A DNA stretch of 38,488 nt from Oscillospiraceae bacterium (GCA_015063645.1 SVTS01000021.1:1-38488); one strand, 5' to 3'. Numbered from the stretch's first letter, positions 1-8,821 are shown. Made by a program: numbers and translations. Notes: generated by a model not told the origin, from the letters alone.

Positions 1-310
1 AATAGGCACTCTTCAGTCCGTATGCGGCACATGCATCATAAATAGCGCGCAGGGATTCTTCATATCCGGTCTCAAAAGGACGGCTCTCCGCCTCGGAGGG
101 ATAATAGGGGATCACCCCGGCATACCTGTCTTTTTTATAGGAAGCAATCAGTTTTTCAGCCCGGAGTGCGGTGGCATTTTCCCCGCTGTTCACTACAGGC
201 ATATATATATATGGGCCGAACATCTGGTGAGGATCATTGAATGCCCGGCGCAGAGCAGCGGCATCCGGATACATCTCATCGGCAAACCGTGTGGGTTTTA
301 TTGTATTCAC
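1..310 (-). CDS. N-terminal part of a probable glycoside hydrolase-like protein (runs off the left edge)
   Basis: About 103 codons are visible and open to the window edge. The start is taken as GTG at 310-308, because AAGGAGAG (317-324) sits about 8 bases upstream; the next in-frame ATG is 12 codons further in and has no such site. The protein begins MNTIKPTRFADEMYPD, has no signal peptide, and contains FNDPHQMFGPYIYMP and AGVIPYYPSEAES. A short 'F-x-D-P ... aGviP ... Y...l..iydac..yGlk' layout resembles the first strands of TIM-barrel glycosidases such as GH106-like or related uncharacterised families; that is inference from style, not a firm match. It is transcribed leftward, away from the ABC operon, from its own promoter. 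The catalytic part lies outside the window. Confidence 0.6.
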   Translation of the reverse strand, partial: MNTIKPTRFADEMYPDAAALRRAFNDPHQMFGPYIYMPVVNSGENATALRAEKLIASYKKDRYAGVIPYYPSEAESRPFETGYEESLRAIYDACAAYGLKSAY

Positions 311-344
311 GCACGTCTCTCCTTTGCCCAATAAATGATTGATT

Positions 345-373
345 ATTATATCACAAAAAAACGGATTTGTACA
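345..373 (-). promoter_or_regulatory. Sigma-A-like promoter for the leftward partial gene
   Basis: On the minus strand TGTACA (368-373) and TATAAT (345-350) are separated by 17 bases. The -10 is perfect and the -35 is weak. It lies about 35 bases upstream of the GTG start at 310. Confidence 0.55.
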
Positions 374-535
374 TAGGAAAATAAAAATTTTTCTCAATTA
401 CAGGATACCGCATATCTGCTCCGTTGTCAAGAGGAAACACGTAAGTTTCACCAAAAAGCATCGTCCTCCGGCAACATTTTTCGTTCCCATCTCCGGTAAT
501 TTTTCCATATAATTATTTTTTCTTTAGTAATTCTC

Positions 536-564
536 TTGACACCTGTTGGCATATACATTATAAT
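536..564 (+). promoter_or_regulatory. Perfect consensus sigma-A promoter of the ABC-DUF1854-ABC operon
   Basis: TTGACA (536-541) and TATAAT (559-564) are separated by exactly 17 bases. The predicted transcript start near 571 leaves a leader of about 60 bases before the ATG at 632. Such a promoter predicts strong, largely constitutive transcription unless a repressor acts. Confidence 0.9.
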
Positions 565-631
565 TATAGTACGTTTGTTTTGTTTTCTCCGTGCATTTTC
601 ACCTGTGCACACACCGAGAAAGGATGGTTTC

Positions 632-2953
632 ATGACACTGAAGCAATGGTTTTTCAATCCCGCCGAGCCGGACAGGCTTCCCCCTGCTCTGGCGGAGCAT
701 CTGGAGGGAAAAGGAATCCGGGCAGAGGATATCCGCCTTGTATTCCGCACGGATATGAACCGTGATCTTCTCCGGTGCGACAATTACATACTTGCCACCG
801 ATACGGAGATTCTGCTCATCAGCGGTTCCTCTGCCGTCACCGGGAAATCCGGAACCCACATAACACCCGGCAAAAAGTGCGAATCCCATTTTGCTGAGCT
901 GAGCTATGACTGCATTTCCCTCTCCGAAATTGAGGAATGCAAAGTGGAAGAGCTGCTCTCTTCCGCACGCATCACCGCCAAGAAAACGGATGGGACGTAC
1001 GAGCTGCTGGCGAATCTATCCAACACCTACAAAAATGATGCCCATCAGGGAGTCAAATACCTGAATCAGCTGAAAAAAGACGGAAAAATCGAGCTGCCGA
1101 AAGGGGACGCCAAGAGTCAGGCGGATCTGTACTGTCCCAAATGCGGCAACCGTTATGTGGATCCTGAGAGAAAGCTCTGCGCCAAGTGCATGGACAAGGG
1201 CAAGATCCTCTCCCGCACGATGGTTTTTCTGAAGAAATACAAATGGCACGTGGCTGCGGTATCCCTGATGCTGGTGTTATCCAGTGTACTGGGCATTATC
1301 ACCCCGTATGTCAGCTCCGGCTTCTATTACGATGAAGTGCTGAACACTGCCGGCGAATTCTACGGACAGCTTCTTCTTGTTCTGTTTATCATCATCGGCA
1401 CACGCCTGCTCAGTCTCGGATTCACCATGCTGAACAACGCTGTCACATCCACCGTGGCGGCACGGCTCACGTATGATCTGAAGAGCGTGATTTTCACCTC
1501 TATTGAGCGGCTGTCCATCAGCTTTTTCACCGGACGTCAGACCGGCGGTCTGATGAATCAGGTGAACCGGGACGCAACCACGATCTACTGGTTCTTCTGC
1601 GATGCGCTTCCCTATTTTCTCGTAAACAGCGTACAGATTCTTGTTCTGATCATCATCATGCTGGTCATGAATCCCCTTCTGACGCTGCTTGCGCTGGTGA
1701 CAGTGCCGCTGGTGTTCTACATTATCAAAGCGCTGTTCAGCCGCATGGATGCGTTCCATTACCGCCGCTACACCCGTTCACGCCGCATGAATGCCATTCT
1801 CAGCGACGTACTCACCGGTATGCGTGTAGTCAAAGCATTCTCCAAAGAACAGGAAGAAGTCGGTCGTTTCAACCGCGCCAGTGAAGCAGTCGCAGATGCG
1901 GAAAAGAAATCCTCCCGTTTTGCCACCGTTGCATTCCCCTCCCTGAATTTTCTCTTGTACATCAGCAACATCATCATCCTCGGTGTCGGCGGATGGATGG
2001 TGATTGAAGGCACACTTACCTACGGTACGCTGATGACTTTCATCGCATATATGAACATGGTATACAGCCCGATGTTCTTCTTTGTGGACATGACCTATAT
2101 GGCGGCCGACAGCATGAATGCCATGAGCCGCCTGATCGAAGTCATGGACGCGAAACCCGATGTTGTGGAGAAAGAAAATCCCGTCCGTATGGAAAATCCC
2201 GAGGGACGTGTGGAATTCCGCAATGTGGAATTCTCCTATGAAAAGAACCGCAAGATTATCGACGGCGTTTCCTTTGAGATTGAGCCGGGACATGTGATCG
2301 GTATCGTCGGTCACACCGGTGCGGGTAAATCCACGCTGGCGAATCTGCTGATCCGTCTGTATGACGTAGGCGACGGCGGCATCTTTATTGACGGTGTGGA
2401 TGTCCGGGACATTGCCTTTGAGGATCTGCGCAAAAACATTGCCATCGTTTCTCAGGAAACGTATCTGTTCATGGGAACGATTCTGGACAACATCAAGTAC
2501 GCCCGTCCGGACGCTACCGATGAGGAGGTAATCGAAGCGGCAAAGATCGCCGGCGCACACGATTTCATCATCAAGCTGCCCGACGCCTATGCAACACAGA
2601 TCGGATTCGGCTACAAGGATCTTTCCGGCGGTGAAAGACAGCGCATTTCCATCGCCCGTGCCATCCTGCGTAATCCGAAGATTCTGATTCTGGACGAGGC
2701 TACCGCCGCGATGGATACGGAGACGGAGCGAAAGATCCAGTCCGCACTGGAAAAGCTGGTTGTGGGACGCACCACGATCATGATCGCCCACCGTCTGTCC
2801 ACGCTGCGTGACGCAGATAAACTGATCGTCATCGAAAACGGCAAGATGCCGGAATTCGGTACCCATCTGGAATTAATCAACAAGAAGGGTATTTACTACA
2901 AGCTGTACAAGCTGCAGCTGGAAGCCATGAAGAATATCGGCATCGAAGGCTGA
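632..2953 (+). CDS. ABC exporter half-transporter with N-terminal extension and zinc ribbon (ABC 1)
   Basis: A 773-residue type I (B-family) ABC exporter half, with membrane and ATPase domains fused. The ATG at 632 is chosen because AAAGGATGG precedes it; an in-frame TTG at 536 is the promoter -35 box. Order: an N-terminal soluble domain of about 160 residues, possibly PH/GRAM-like (strand-rich, then a helix), with no name I can assign; a zinc ribbon with Cys168, 171, 183 and 186; six predicted membrane helices at about 205-490; then the nucleotide-binding domain. The latter has Walker A GHTGAGKST (from 560), signature LSGGERQR (from 664), Walker B ILILDEA (Asp688, catalytic Glu689) and an H-loop IAHRLST. 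The D-loop reads AAMD instead of SALD. It is first of three genes, 28 bases before the DUF1854 gene, and probably dimerises with the third gene product. The substrate is unknown. Confidence 0.92.
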   Translation: MTLKQWFFNPAEPDRLPPALAEHLEGKGIRAEDIRLVFRTDMNRDLLRCDNYILATDTEILLISGSSAVTGKSGTHITPGKKCESHFAELSYDCISLSEIEECKVEELLSSARITAKKTDGTYELLANLSNTYKNDAHQGVKYLNQLKKDGKIELPKGDAKSQADLYCPKCGNRYVDPERKLCAKCMDKGKILSRTMVFLKKYKWHVAAVSLMLVLSSVLGIITPYVSSGFYYDEVLNTAGEFYGQLLLVLFIIIGTRLLSLGFTMLNNAVTSTVAARLTYDLKSVIFTSIERLSISFFTGRQTGGLMNQVNRDATTIYWFFCDALPYFLVNSVQILVLIIIMLVMNPLLTLLALVTVPLVFYIIKALFSRMDAFHYRRYTRSRRMNAILSDVLTGMRVVKAFSKEQEEVGRFNRASEAVADAEKKSSRFATVAFPSLNFLLYISNIIILGVGGWMVIEGTLTYGTLMTFIAYMNMVYSPMFFFVDMTYMAADSMNAMSRLIEVMDAKPDVVEKENPVRMENPEGRVEFRNVEFSYEKNRKIIDGVSFEIEPGHVIGIVGHTGAGKSTLANLLIRLYDVGDGGIFIDGVDVRDIAFEDLRKNIAIVSQETYLFMGTILDNIKYARPDATDEEVIEAAKIAGAHDFIIKLPDAYATQIGFGYKDLSGGERQRISIARAILRNPKILILDEATAAMDTETERKIQSALEKLVVGRTTIMIAHRLSTLRDADKLIVIENGKMPEFGTHLELINKKGIYYKLYKLQLEAMKNIGIEG

Positions 2954-2981
2954 TGCCCCGCTTTGTGTGAAAGGAGTTACC

Positions 2982-3524
2982 ATGTCCGATACAAGAACCG
3001 CTTTGCGGGATGTTGTTTCGATCGTATACATCACCCCCGAAAACGCCGCCATCGGCGAAAAGAATAATTTTCTCACTCTGTCCCTGAAAACAAGGAATGA
3101 AAGCGGCGAGGAAGAGACCAAGGAATATGACCGCGTCTTTCTGCACCGTGCATTCCCCTTTGATCATCCGGAAGCGTATATCTCCGTGCAGGATGCCGAC
3201 AAGAACGAAATCGGCATGATCGCCGATCTGTCCGTCTTCCCGGAAGATACGGTTGTTCTGCTGCGCCGCGAGCTTGCGCGCAAATACTATGCGCCGCAGC
3301 TTTCCGCCATCATCTCCCTGAGAGACCGCTACGGTTACGCCTACTGCACCGCTGCATCGGATGCGGGAGAGATCACGTTCACGCTCCGTGATGCCGCACG
3401 CAGTATTCTGAAGGTGGATGAGCATCGGGTTGTGATCACCGATATTGACGGCAACCGCTATGAGATTCCAGACATCGAAAAGCTGGACCGCAAGAGTTTC
3501 AAGAAGATTGAGCTGTATCTCTGA
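2982..3524 (+). CDS. DUF1854 family protein
   Basis: A 180-residue soluble protein with no membrane segment. The ATG at 2982 follows AAAGGAG at correct spacing; an in-frame GTG at 2967 overlaps that site and is rejected. The second half shows the DUF1854 pattern: EIGMIADLSVF, then RRELARKYYAPQLSAI, then GYAYCTAASDAGEITFTL, then ITDIDGNRYEIPDIEKLD with the Asp-Gly-Asn-Arg-Tyr block, ending in Leu-Asp-Arg-Lys-Ser. From memory, DUF1854 proteins in proteobacteria sit beside ABC exporters annotated as associated with cyanophycin metabolism. Here it lies between two such exporters (28 and 12 base gaps), so it is probably a subunit or regulator of the transporter. No cyanophycin gene is in the window. 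The molecular function of the family is not known. Confidence 0.85.
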   Translation: MSDTRTALRDVVSIVYITPENAAIGEKNNFLTLSLKTRNESGEEETKEYDRVFLHRAFPFDHPEAYISVQDADKNEIGMIADLSVFPEDTVVLLRRELARKYYAPQLSAIISLRDRYGYAYCTAASDAGEITFTLRDAARSILKVDEHRVVITDIDGNRYEIPDIEKLDRKSFKKIELYL

Positions 3525-3536
3525 GAGGAATAACCT

Positions 3537-5777
3537 ATGGAAAAAAGACAATCCCTGACCGGGCGGCTTGCCGCGCTGGATTCTTCCATACGGGAAGAGG
3601 ATGTCCTTCTGCCCCTGCCCCATCTGCTTTCCGCCGAAATCGGACGGGAAAGTGTGGACGGTATTGCGGCGCTGCTGAAAGAACGCACCGTTGTTTTTGT
3701 AAACGGTGAAAAACAGCTGGACATCCCCAATGAGGAGATCGAGGAATTCGTTTTCCGCATGGGAATCGGCTGTGTGTTCGCCGACTGCAGGCTGAAAAAC
3801 GGAGAGCATCGCATCCTCGCCCGGGCGGATATGAAGTACAAAGATCTGTACGCCGCTGCGCTGAAACAGATGAGCAGATATCTGAAAGGTGAAAAAATCA
3901 GATACGACTATGAGGAAGATCTGGATCGGGTATGTCCGAAATGCGGACGTCCGTTCCGTCCCGGCGCCACTTTCTGCGATCACTGTGTGGACAAGCGCAA
4001 ATATCTCGCCCGTCTGTGGGAGATCGCCAAGCCGTACCGCTTCTACATTTACGCATCTGTATTTCTCTATATTTTCATCGCAATCGTCAATCTGGTTCCG
4101 CCGTATCTGAACAGAATTCTGGTGGATGAATACATTCAGGCAGAAACAAAGCCGCTCTGGCAGCAGTTTTTGCTGGTAATTCTCTCCATTCTCGGCGTGA
4201 ATCTGATCACCCGACTTCTCTCCATGGTGCGTTCGCTCACTCTGATCGAAGCGGGCAACAATGTGGTTGTCAAGCTCCGTGAGATGGTTTTCGGCAAAAT
4301 TCAGATGCTGTCCATCTCCCGCATCTCCAAACGTACGGCAGGTGAACTGATCAACCGTGTCTCCAGCGACACTTCAACGGTACAGCAGTTCCTGACCCGC
4401 GAACTCGGTACTACGGTGGAACAGCTGATCACCTTCCTTGCCGTATCGGTGATCCTGTTCGTCTACGACTGGAAGCTGGCTCTGCTGATCCTTCTTCCTA
4501 TGCCGGTGGTTATGTTTCTGCACAGACGCTTCTGGCGCTACACGCATCGCCGCTACAACCGTCAGTGGACTTTGAACGCCAAGGCGAATACCGTTCTCCA
4601 CGATATTTTCTCCGGCATCCGTGTTGTCAAAGCATTCGGTATGGAGAAGCGTGAGGAAGCGCGCTATGATGAGATCATTGCCGCAGAGCGGGATACATCC
4701 ATCTCCAACGAAAGGTTCTGGGCACTGCTCTTCCCCCCGCTGAACTTCCTCATGGGTATCGGCGAATTCTTCCTGCTCTATTATGTGGGTTCCCGCATTC
4801 TGGGCGGTGAGATGACGCTGGGCGAAATGAGCCAGTTCTCTGCGTATGTCAGCATCATTTACGGACCGCTCCGCTGGATGTCCAACATTCCCCGTATGCT
4901 TGTCCGTGTTATGACCTCCATCGTCAAGATCTTTGATGTTGTGGATGAAAACATCGATGTATCCGATGCGGAAAACGCCAAGGAGCTGGATATCCGCGGA
5001 GATATCACCTTCGAAAACGTCTCCTTCGGATATGACAATACCGCGAATGTACTGAAAAACATCAATCTGGAAATCCATCCCGGTGATTTCATCGGCATCG
5101 TTGGAAAATCCGGTGTGGGCAAATCCACCCTGATCAATCTGGTCATGCGTCTGTACGATGTGGACGAAGGTTCCATCAAGATCGATGGAACCGATCTCAG
5201 AGAGATTTCTCAGAACTCCCTCCGTTCCCAGATCGGCGTGGTGCTGCAGGAGACATTCCTGTTTGCCGGCACGGTGTATGACAATATTGCGTATGCCAAG
5301 CCGGATGCTACGCGGGACGAGGTCATGAACGCCGCAAAAATTGCCGGCGCGCATCCCTTTATCATGAAGCTGCCGGATGCATACAACACCAAAGTAGGCG
5401 AAAACGGACACACCCTCTCCGGCGGTGAACGGCAGCGTGTGGCTATCGCCCGTGCTCTGCTCCACGATCCGCGGATTCTGATTCTGGACGAAGCCACCGC
5501 TTCGCTGGATACGGAAACGGAAAAGCAGATTCAGGACTCCCTGCAGAAGCTGACCGCCGATCGCACTACGCTCGCCATCGCGCACCGTCTCTCCACTTTG
5601 CGCAACGCCACAAAGATTCTGGTACTGGACAAAGGTACTGTTGCCGAGATGGGCACGCACGAAGAGCTGATGAAAAAGCAGGGTATCTACTTCGGTCTTG
5701 TTATGGCACAGAGACAGATGTCCCGCATGTCACCGAAGAACACGGCAAATACCGAAGAAAATACGTCCGCATCATAA
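3537..5777 (+). CDS. ABC exporter half-transporter with N-terminal extension and zinc ribbon (ABC 2)
   Basis: A 746-residue partner of ABC 1 with the same architecture: an N-terminal soluble domain of about 130 residues, a zinc ribbon (Cys133, 136, 147, 150), six membrane helices (about 165-440) and an ATPase domain with Walker A GKSGVGKST, signature LSGGERQR, Walker B ILILDEA and D-loop ASLD. Both ATP sites therefore look catalytically complete if the two halves pair. The ATG at 3537 follows GAGAGGAA; the gap to the DUF1854 gene is 12 bases. The two N-terminal domains differ strongly in sequence but share a strand-rich pattern followed by a helix (here DLYAAALKQMSRYL). In the family such fused exporters move lipids, peptides or drugs outward; which applies here cannot be read from sequence. 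The gene ends directly before a strong terminator. Confidence 0.92.
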   Translation: MEKRQSLTGRLAALDSSIREEDVLLPLPHLLSAEIGRESVDGIAALLKERTVVFVNGEKQLDIPNEEIEEFVFRMGIGCVFADCRLKNGEHRILARADMKYKDLYAAALKQMSRYLKGEKIRYDYEEDLDRVCPKCGRPFRPGATFCDHCVDKRKYLARLWEIAKPYRFYIYASVFLYIFIAIVNLVPPYLNRILVDEYIQAETKPLWQQFLLVILSILGVNLITRLLSMVRSLTLIEAGNNVVVKLREMVFGKIQMLSISRISKRTAGELINRVSSDTSTVQQFLTRELGTTVEQLITFLAVSVILFVYDWKLALLILLPMPVVMFLHRRFWRYTHRRYNRQWTLNAKANTVLHDIFSGIRVVKAFGMEKREEARYDEIIAAERDTSISNERFWALLFPPLNFLMGIGEFFLLYYVGSRILGGEMTLGEMSQFSAYVSIIYGPLRWMSNIPRMLVRVMTSIVKIFDVVDENIDVSDAENAKELDIRGDITFENVSFGYDNTANVLKNINLEIHPGDFIGIVGKSGVGKSTLINLVMRLYDVDEGSIKIDGTDLREISQNSLRSQIGVVLQETFLFAGTVYDNIAYAKPDATRDEVMNAAKIAGAHPFIMKLPDAYNTKVGENGHTLSGGERQRVAIARALLHDPRILILDEATASLDTETEKQIQDSLQKLTADRTTLAIAHRLSTLRNATKILVLDKGTVAEMGTHEELMKKQGIYFGLVMAQRQMSRMSPKNTANTEENTSAS

Positions 5778-5779
5778 CA

Positions 5780-5819
5780 AATGGGTATATCGCATTAAGA
5801 AAAGCGATATACCCATTTT
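5780..5819 (+). terminator. Intrinsic terminator of the ABC operon
   Basis: A perfect 14-base stem (5780-5793 with 5804-5817) with a 10-base loop is followed by TTTTC. It begins 3 bases after the stop codon. It also lies just beyond the end of the convergent rhamnosidase gene and may serve both directions, though the U-tract is poorer leftward. Confidence 0.88.
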
Positions 5820-5824
5820 CTGCA

Positions 5825-7801
5825 TCAGTAAACCAAACGGAATTCTTCTCCGGCTGGAAACGCGTATTCTCTTCCCTGCCACAAAAGCGTACCGCCGGCG
5901 ATATCTGCTTTGACAGTCAGTGCGGATTTTGTCAGATGAACGTATACATCGCCCTCTCCAACGGGTACAGTTCCCTCAATCTCGCCCAGACCGCCCAGCT
6001 GCGGCTCTACCCGGAAGGATTTATATCCCGGTGCTGTGGCATACACGCCCAGATAATATCTGCCGAGCAGATATACCGGAGTGGATCCCCATGCATGGCA
6101 GAGAGATTTCGAAAAACGGCTGCCGTACATAGCGTAATGCTCCGCGCCGTTTTTGGTGGGATCAAACTGCTCCCAGACGGTGGTTGCGCCCAGTTCCAGC
6201 ATTCCACCCCAATAGGAGGTCAGCATATCTTCAAAGAATCCGAAATTACCGATGCGGCACATGGCATCAAGCTCAAATCCCTCAAAATAGGGCGTGGTGA
6301 TCTTCCTCACGGAATCGGACAGAAGTACGTTCTGTATGATGCTCTCCCGCTGGGATGCATCTGCGATATCAAACAGAAGGGCGAAAATATTGGCATGCCG
6401 TGTCACATTCCGTCTGCCGGATTCGTAGCTGTCGATATAGGCGCCTTTTTCCGCATCCCAGTAGAAGCTGTTTATCCGGGAAATCAGCGTATCCGCCTTT
6501 TCCAGATACGCCGCACTGCTCTCACCGGCAAGCTCTGCCAGATACGCCATGGCACGCAGAGCGCGGATGTACAGCATCTGTTCTGCACAGACAGCGCCTG
6601 TTTTATCGATCTCTGACCAGTCGATAAAGGTCCAGTCGCCGGGCTGTCCCACAAGAAATCCCTGTTCATTCTCTCTTGTGCTGACAAATTCGTACTGCGT
6701 TTTCACCCGTTTCCATATGAGTTTCAGGAACGTTTCATCCCCGTACGTCATATGATAATCTTCGAGAGCAATAATCCAGTACAGAGAGTAATCCAGAATC
6801 GTATTGATATGCTGCTCCACGGGATCCTTGCCGCGCAGACCGACGATTGTACGCTGATCGATATCACGGTCCATATACAGGTACCGGTTGATGGCGTAAC
6901 TCTGATAGGCATCTCCGGACCATGGCCAGCGGTCGCGCTTGATGCCGTCCAGATAGGTCTCACGACAGTTCAGATGGAAGGTATACCGGCACATCTCCCA
7001 GACGCGGTTGAACATTTCATTATCGCAGCGGAATGTTCCGCGCTGTTTCAGCGGCAGGTATTCGTATGCAGCGGAAAGGCTGATCTGGTCCTGATCACTG
7101 CCAGTAACGAATATGTACCGGAAGGCACGCTGGGTAAGACGGACGGAAGTCTTCCCTTCCACATATTCAAACAGAAGCGCATCCTTATCCGCCAGCGCCT
7201 CCTCGCGGGATTCTCCGTAGAATACTCCGTACTGATTTTCAGGCTGCAGTCCGTTTATGTCCACATAGCCGAACAGTTCCTTACCGAAATCAAACAGTAC
7301 GCCGTCTGCGCTCTTTTCATTCTGCACAGATTCTTTCTTTACAGGATTCACCTTTTCATAGGAAAACGGGAACTGTTCCGGTGACATGGCAGGTGAATCA
7401 TACACCGGCCGCCAGCCGACAGGCATTTTCTCCGCAGTCATATGAGTACAGAGCCATCCGTCGCCGGAAGGCAGGACATCACTTTCCACATAGGCAGCCG
7501 GCAATCCCCCGTCCTTGGTTACGCGGACAACAACCGTATGTTTGCCGGGACCAATTTCCACTCGCACACCGTCAGCATAGCGGCGGTAATCCACCAGCAG
7601 ATATCCCTTTCCGTTTACATGCAGAGTAAGATACCCGGGTTTATCCGTTTCCGCCGTCAGATGAAATTCCACATTGGGATACGCTGTTTCCCCGTGCCAC
7701 AGTGTCGGATAATCCGCGCCGAATTCCTGGCGGCGATTACTCATGATATACGTATGGTAAATTTCGTAATCTCCCCAGTGCCACATCCAGTATGCCTGCA
7801 T
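5825..7801 (-). CDS. GH78-type alpha-L-rhamnosidase, cytoplasmic
   Basis: A 658-residue enzyme predicted to release terminal L-rhamnose from oligosaccharides. It starts at ATG 7801 after AAAGGAGAA and has no signal peptide. The N-terminal 220 residues are beta-rich, the middle (about 235-560) is the helical barrel, and the last 90 residues form a beta-sandwich. In the barrel, DGIKRDRWPWSGD supplies Asp285, Asp290 and Asp297 with the same spacing as Asp567, Glu572 and Asp579 of Bacillus RhaB, so the usual general-acid Glu is Asp here. The second catalytic Glu is Glu544 in GATTVWE. The protein is shorter than typical GH78 enzymes (850-1000 residues), lacking extra N-terminal beta domains. It is a single-gene unit facing away from mgtC. 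Substrate specificity is inferred from family only. Confidence 0.87.
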   Translation of the reverse strand: MQAYWMWHWGDYEIYHTYIMSNRRQEFGADYPTLWHGETAYPNVEFHLTAETDKPGYLTLHVNGKGYLLVDYRRYADGVRVEIGPGKHTVVVRVTKDGGLPAAYVESDVLPSGDGWLCTHMTAEKMPVGWRPVYDSPAMSPEQFPFSYEKVNPVKKESVQNEKSADGVLFDFGKELFGYVDINGLQPENQYGVFYGESREEALADKDALLFEYVEGKTSVRLTQRAFRYIFVTGSDQDQISLSAAYEYLPLKQRGTFRCDNEMFNRVWEMCRYTFHLNCRETYLDGIKRDRWPWSGDAYQSYAINRYLYMDRDIDQRTIVGLRGKDPVEQHINTILDYSLYWIIALEDYHMTYGDETFLKLIWKRVKTQYEFVSTRENEQGFLVGQPGDWTFIDWSEIDKTGAVCAEQMLYIRALRAMAYLAELAGESSAAYLEKADTLISRINSFYWDAEKGAYIDSYESGRRNVTRHANIFALLFDIADASQRESIIQNVLLSDSVRKITTPYFEGFELDAMCRIGNFGFFEDMLTSYWGGMLELGATTVWEQFDPTKNGAEHYAMYGSRFSKSLCHAWGSTPVYLLGRYYLGVYATAPGYKSFRVEPQLGGLGEIEGTVPVGEGDVYVHLTKSALTVKADIAGGTLLWQGREYAFPAGEEFRLVY

Positions 7802-7845
7802 ACGATTCTCCTTTATTTCCCGCCGAAGCGGGTTATTTTCGATTC

Positions 7846-7873
7846 ATTATAGCACATACAGACAAAAAGTCAA
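7846..7873 (-). promoter_or_regulatory. Promoter of the rhamnosidase gene
   Basis: Minus strand TTGACT (7868-7873), 16-base spacer, TATAAT (7846-7851), with a TGC extended -10 in front. A small hairpin (7819-7832, stem CCCGC/GCGGG) falls in the leader between promoter and ribosome site. Confidence 0.8.
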
Positions 7874-7915
7874 CCCGCATATGCATAAATTGTCCAAAAA
7901 ACGCCTGTTTTTGAC

Positions 7916-7944
7916 TTGCATATTCACGCAGAGTATGCTATAAT
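7916..7944 (+). promoter_or_regulatory. Promoter of the mgtC-like gene
   Basis: TTGCAT (7916-7921), 17-base spacer, TATAAT (7939-7944) with an extended TGC element. It is back-to-back with the rhamnosidase promoter; the -35 boxes are about 43 bases apart, so one operator could influence both. Confidence 0.78.
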
Positions 7945-7983
7945 GATTTAATACACCAACAATCTGCCGGAGAGGTACATATC

Positions 7984-8688
7984 ATGCCTGATTTCTATTC
8001 TGTTCTTTACTCGCATCCTCTGTCCGTCTGGACGGTCGCTTTCCGCATACTGGTCATTACGCTCTGCAGTGGTGCCATCGGATTTGAACGCGGCTACCGC
8101 GGGCGTGCCGCCGGTCTTCGCACACATATCCTTGTCGGCATCGGAGCCGCTGTAACAGCGCTCACCGGTATTTATGCGGTAGATAATCTGCACTTCGCCG
8201 AAGCGGATCCTCTGCGCATTTCCGCGCAGGTTATTTCCGGTATCGGTTTCCTCGGTGTCGGTACGATTCTGATCCGCGGAAAGAGCACCGTCACCGGTCT
8301 GACCACCGCGGCAGGTCTGTGGATGACCGCCACCATCGGTATTGCAGTCGGTATGGGATTCTACTCCGTCGCGCTCATCTGCACGGCCGTGGCATTCATC
8401 GCATTCGCATTCCTGACCAAATTTGAACGTTCCGGCAAATATGCCCGTTCTTCCATGAAGGTATATGTGGAATGCATAGATATCACCCGTCTGAACGAGT
8501 TGATGGATACGCTGACTTCTCCGGAATATGGACTCAGAGAGATTGAGATCACACCCGCACGCAGCGGCATTGCCAACCATATCGGCATAGAGGCAACTGT
8601 TCTCCTGCGCAAAAAGATGGTCCGCAAAGATCAGGTCAAAAAGATTGCTCAGCTCGACACTGTACTCTGCGCAATTGAGTCAGTTTAA
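7984..8688 (+). CDS. MgtC/SapB family membrane protein
   Basis: A 234-residue protein with an N-terminal membrane domain of about four helices (residues 15-145) and a C-terminal soluble ACT-like domain (about 155-234). Family signatures are GAIGFERGYRGRAAGLRTH, then RISAQVISGIGFLGVGTIL and GLTTAAGLWMTA. The family includes Salmonella MgtC, which supports growth at low magnesium and inhibits the F-type ATP synthase, but most Gram-positive members are uncharacterised. The ATG at 7984 follows GGAGAGG (7969-7975). It has its own promoter and no clear downstream terminator before the next promoter at 8760. Membrane location is certain; physiological role is inference. Confidence 0.9.
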   Translation: MPDFYSVLYSHPLSVWTVAFRILVITLCSGAIGFERGYRGRAAGLRTHILVGIGAAVTALTGIYAVDNLHFAEADPLRISAQVISGIGFLGVGTILIRGKSTVTGLTTAAGLWMTATIGIAVGMGFYSVALICTAVAFIAFAFLTKFERSGKYARSSMKVYVECIDITRLNELMDTLTSPEYGLREIEITPARSGIANHIGIEATVLLRKKMVRKDQVKKIAQLDTVLCAIESV

Positions 8689-8759
8689 TTATTCCCCTGT
8701 CTGTATCAATTTTTGTTTTTTATTTGCCGCAAATATCAGAATATGTCCACTCATCCTCC

Positions 8760-8788
8760 TTGCCTTTCTGTATTTTTCCATCTATAAT
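8760..8788 (+). promoter_or_regulatory. Promoter of the short AraC-type gene
   Basis: TTGCCT (8760-8765), 17-base spacer, TATAAT (8783-8788), 33 bases before the chosen ATG. Confidence 0.72.
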
Positions 8789-8821
8789 GGAAGAGGAAGA
8801 AAAACAAGGGGGATGCTTTTT

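Larger units (their letters stand above)
311..631. other. Intergenic region between divergent operons (321 bp)
   Basis: This stretch holds the two divergent promoters (345-373 leftward, 536-564 rightward). The middle, about 374-535, is AT-rich with no convincing gene, RNA structure or repeat. A reading frame that appears to extend the ABC gene upstream to 536 is only the promoter read as codons. Confidence 0.7.

Noticed and set aside
196-210. Short AT dinucleotide run
   Set aside because: It lies inside coding sequence (Tyr-Ile-Tyr codons) and is too short to be a meaningful repeat.
536-631. Upstream in-frame extension of the first ABC protein beginning at TTG 536
   Set aside because: The codons overlay a perfect TTGACA-17-TATAAT promoter; ATG 632 has a good ribosome site.
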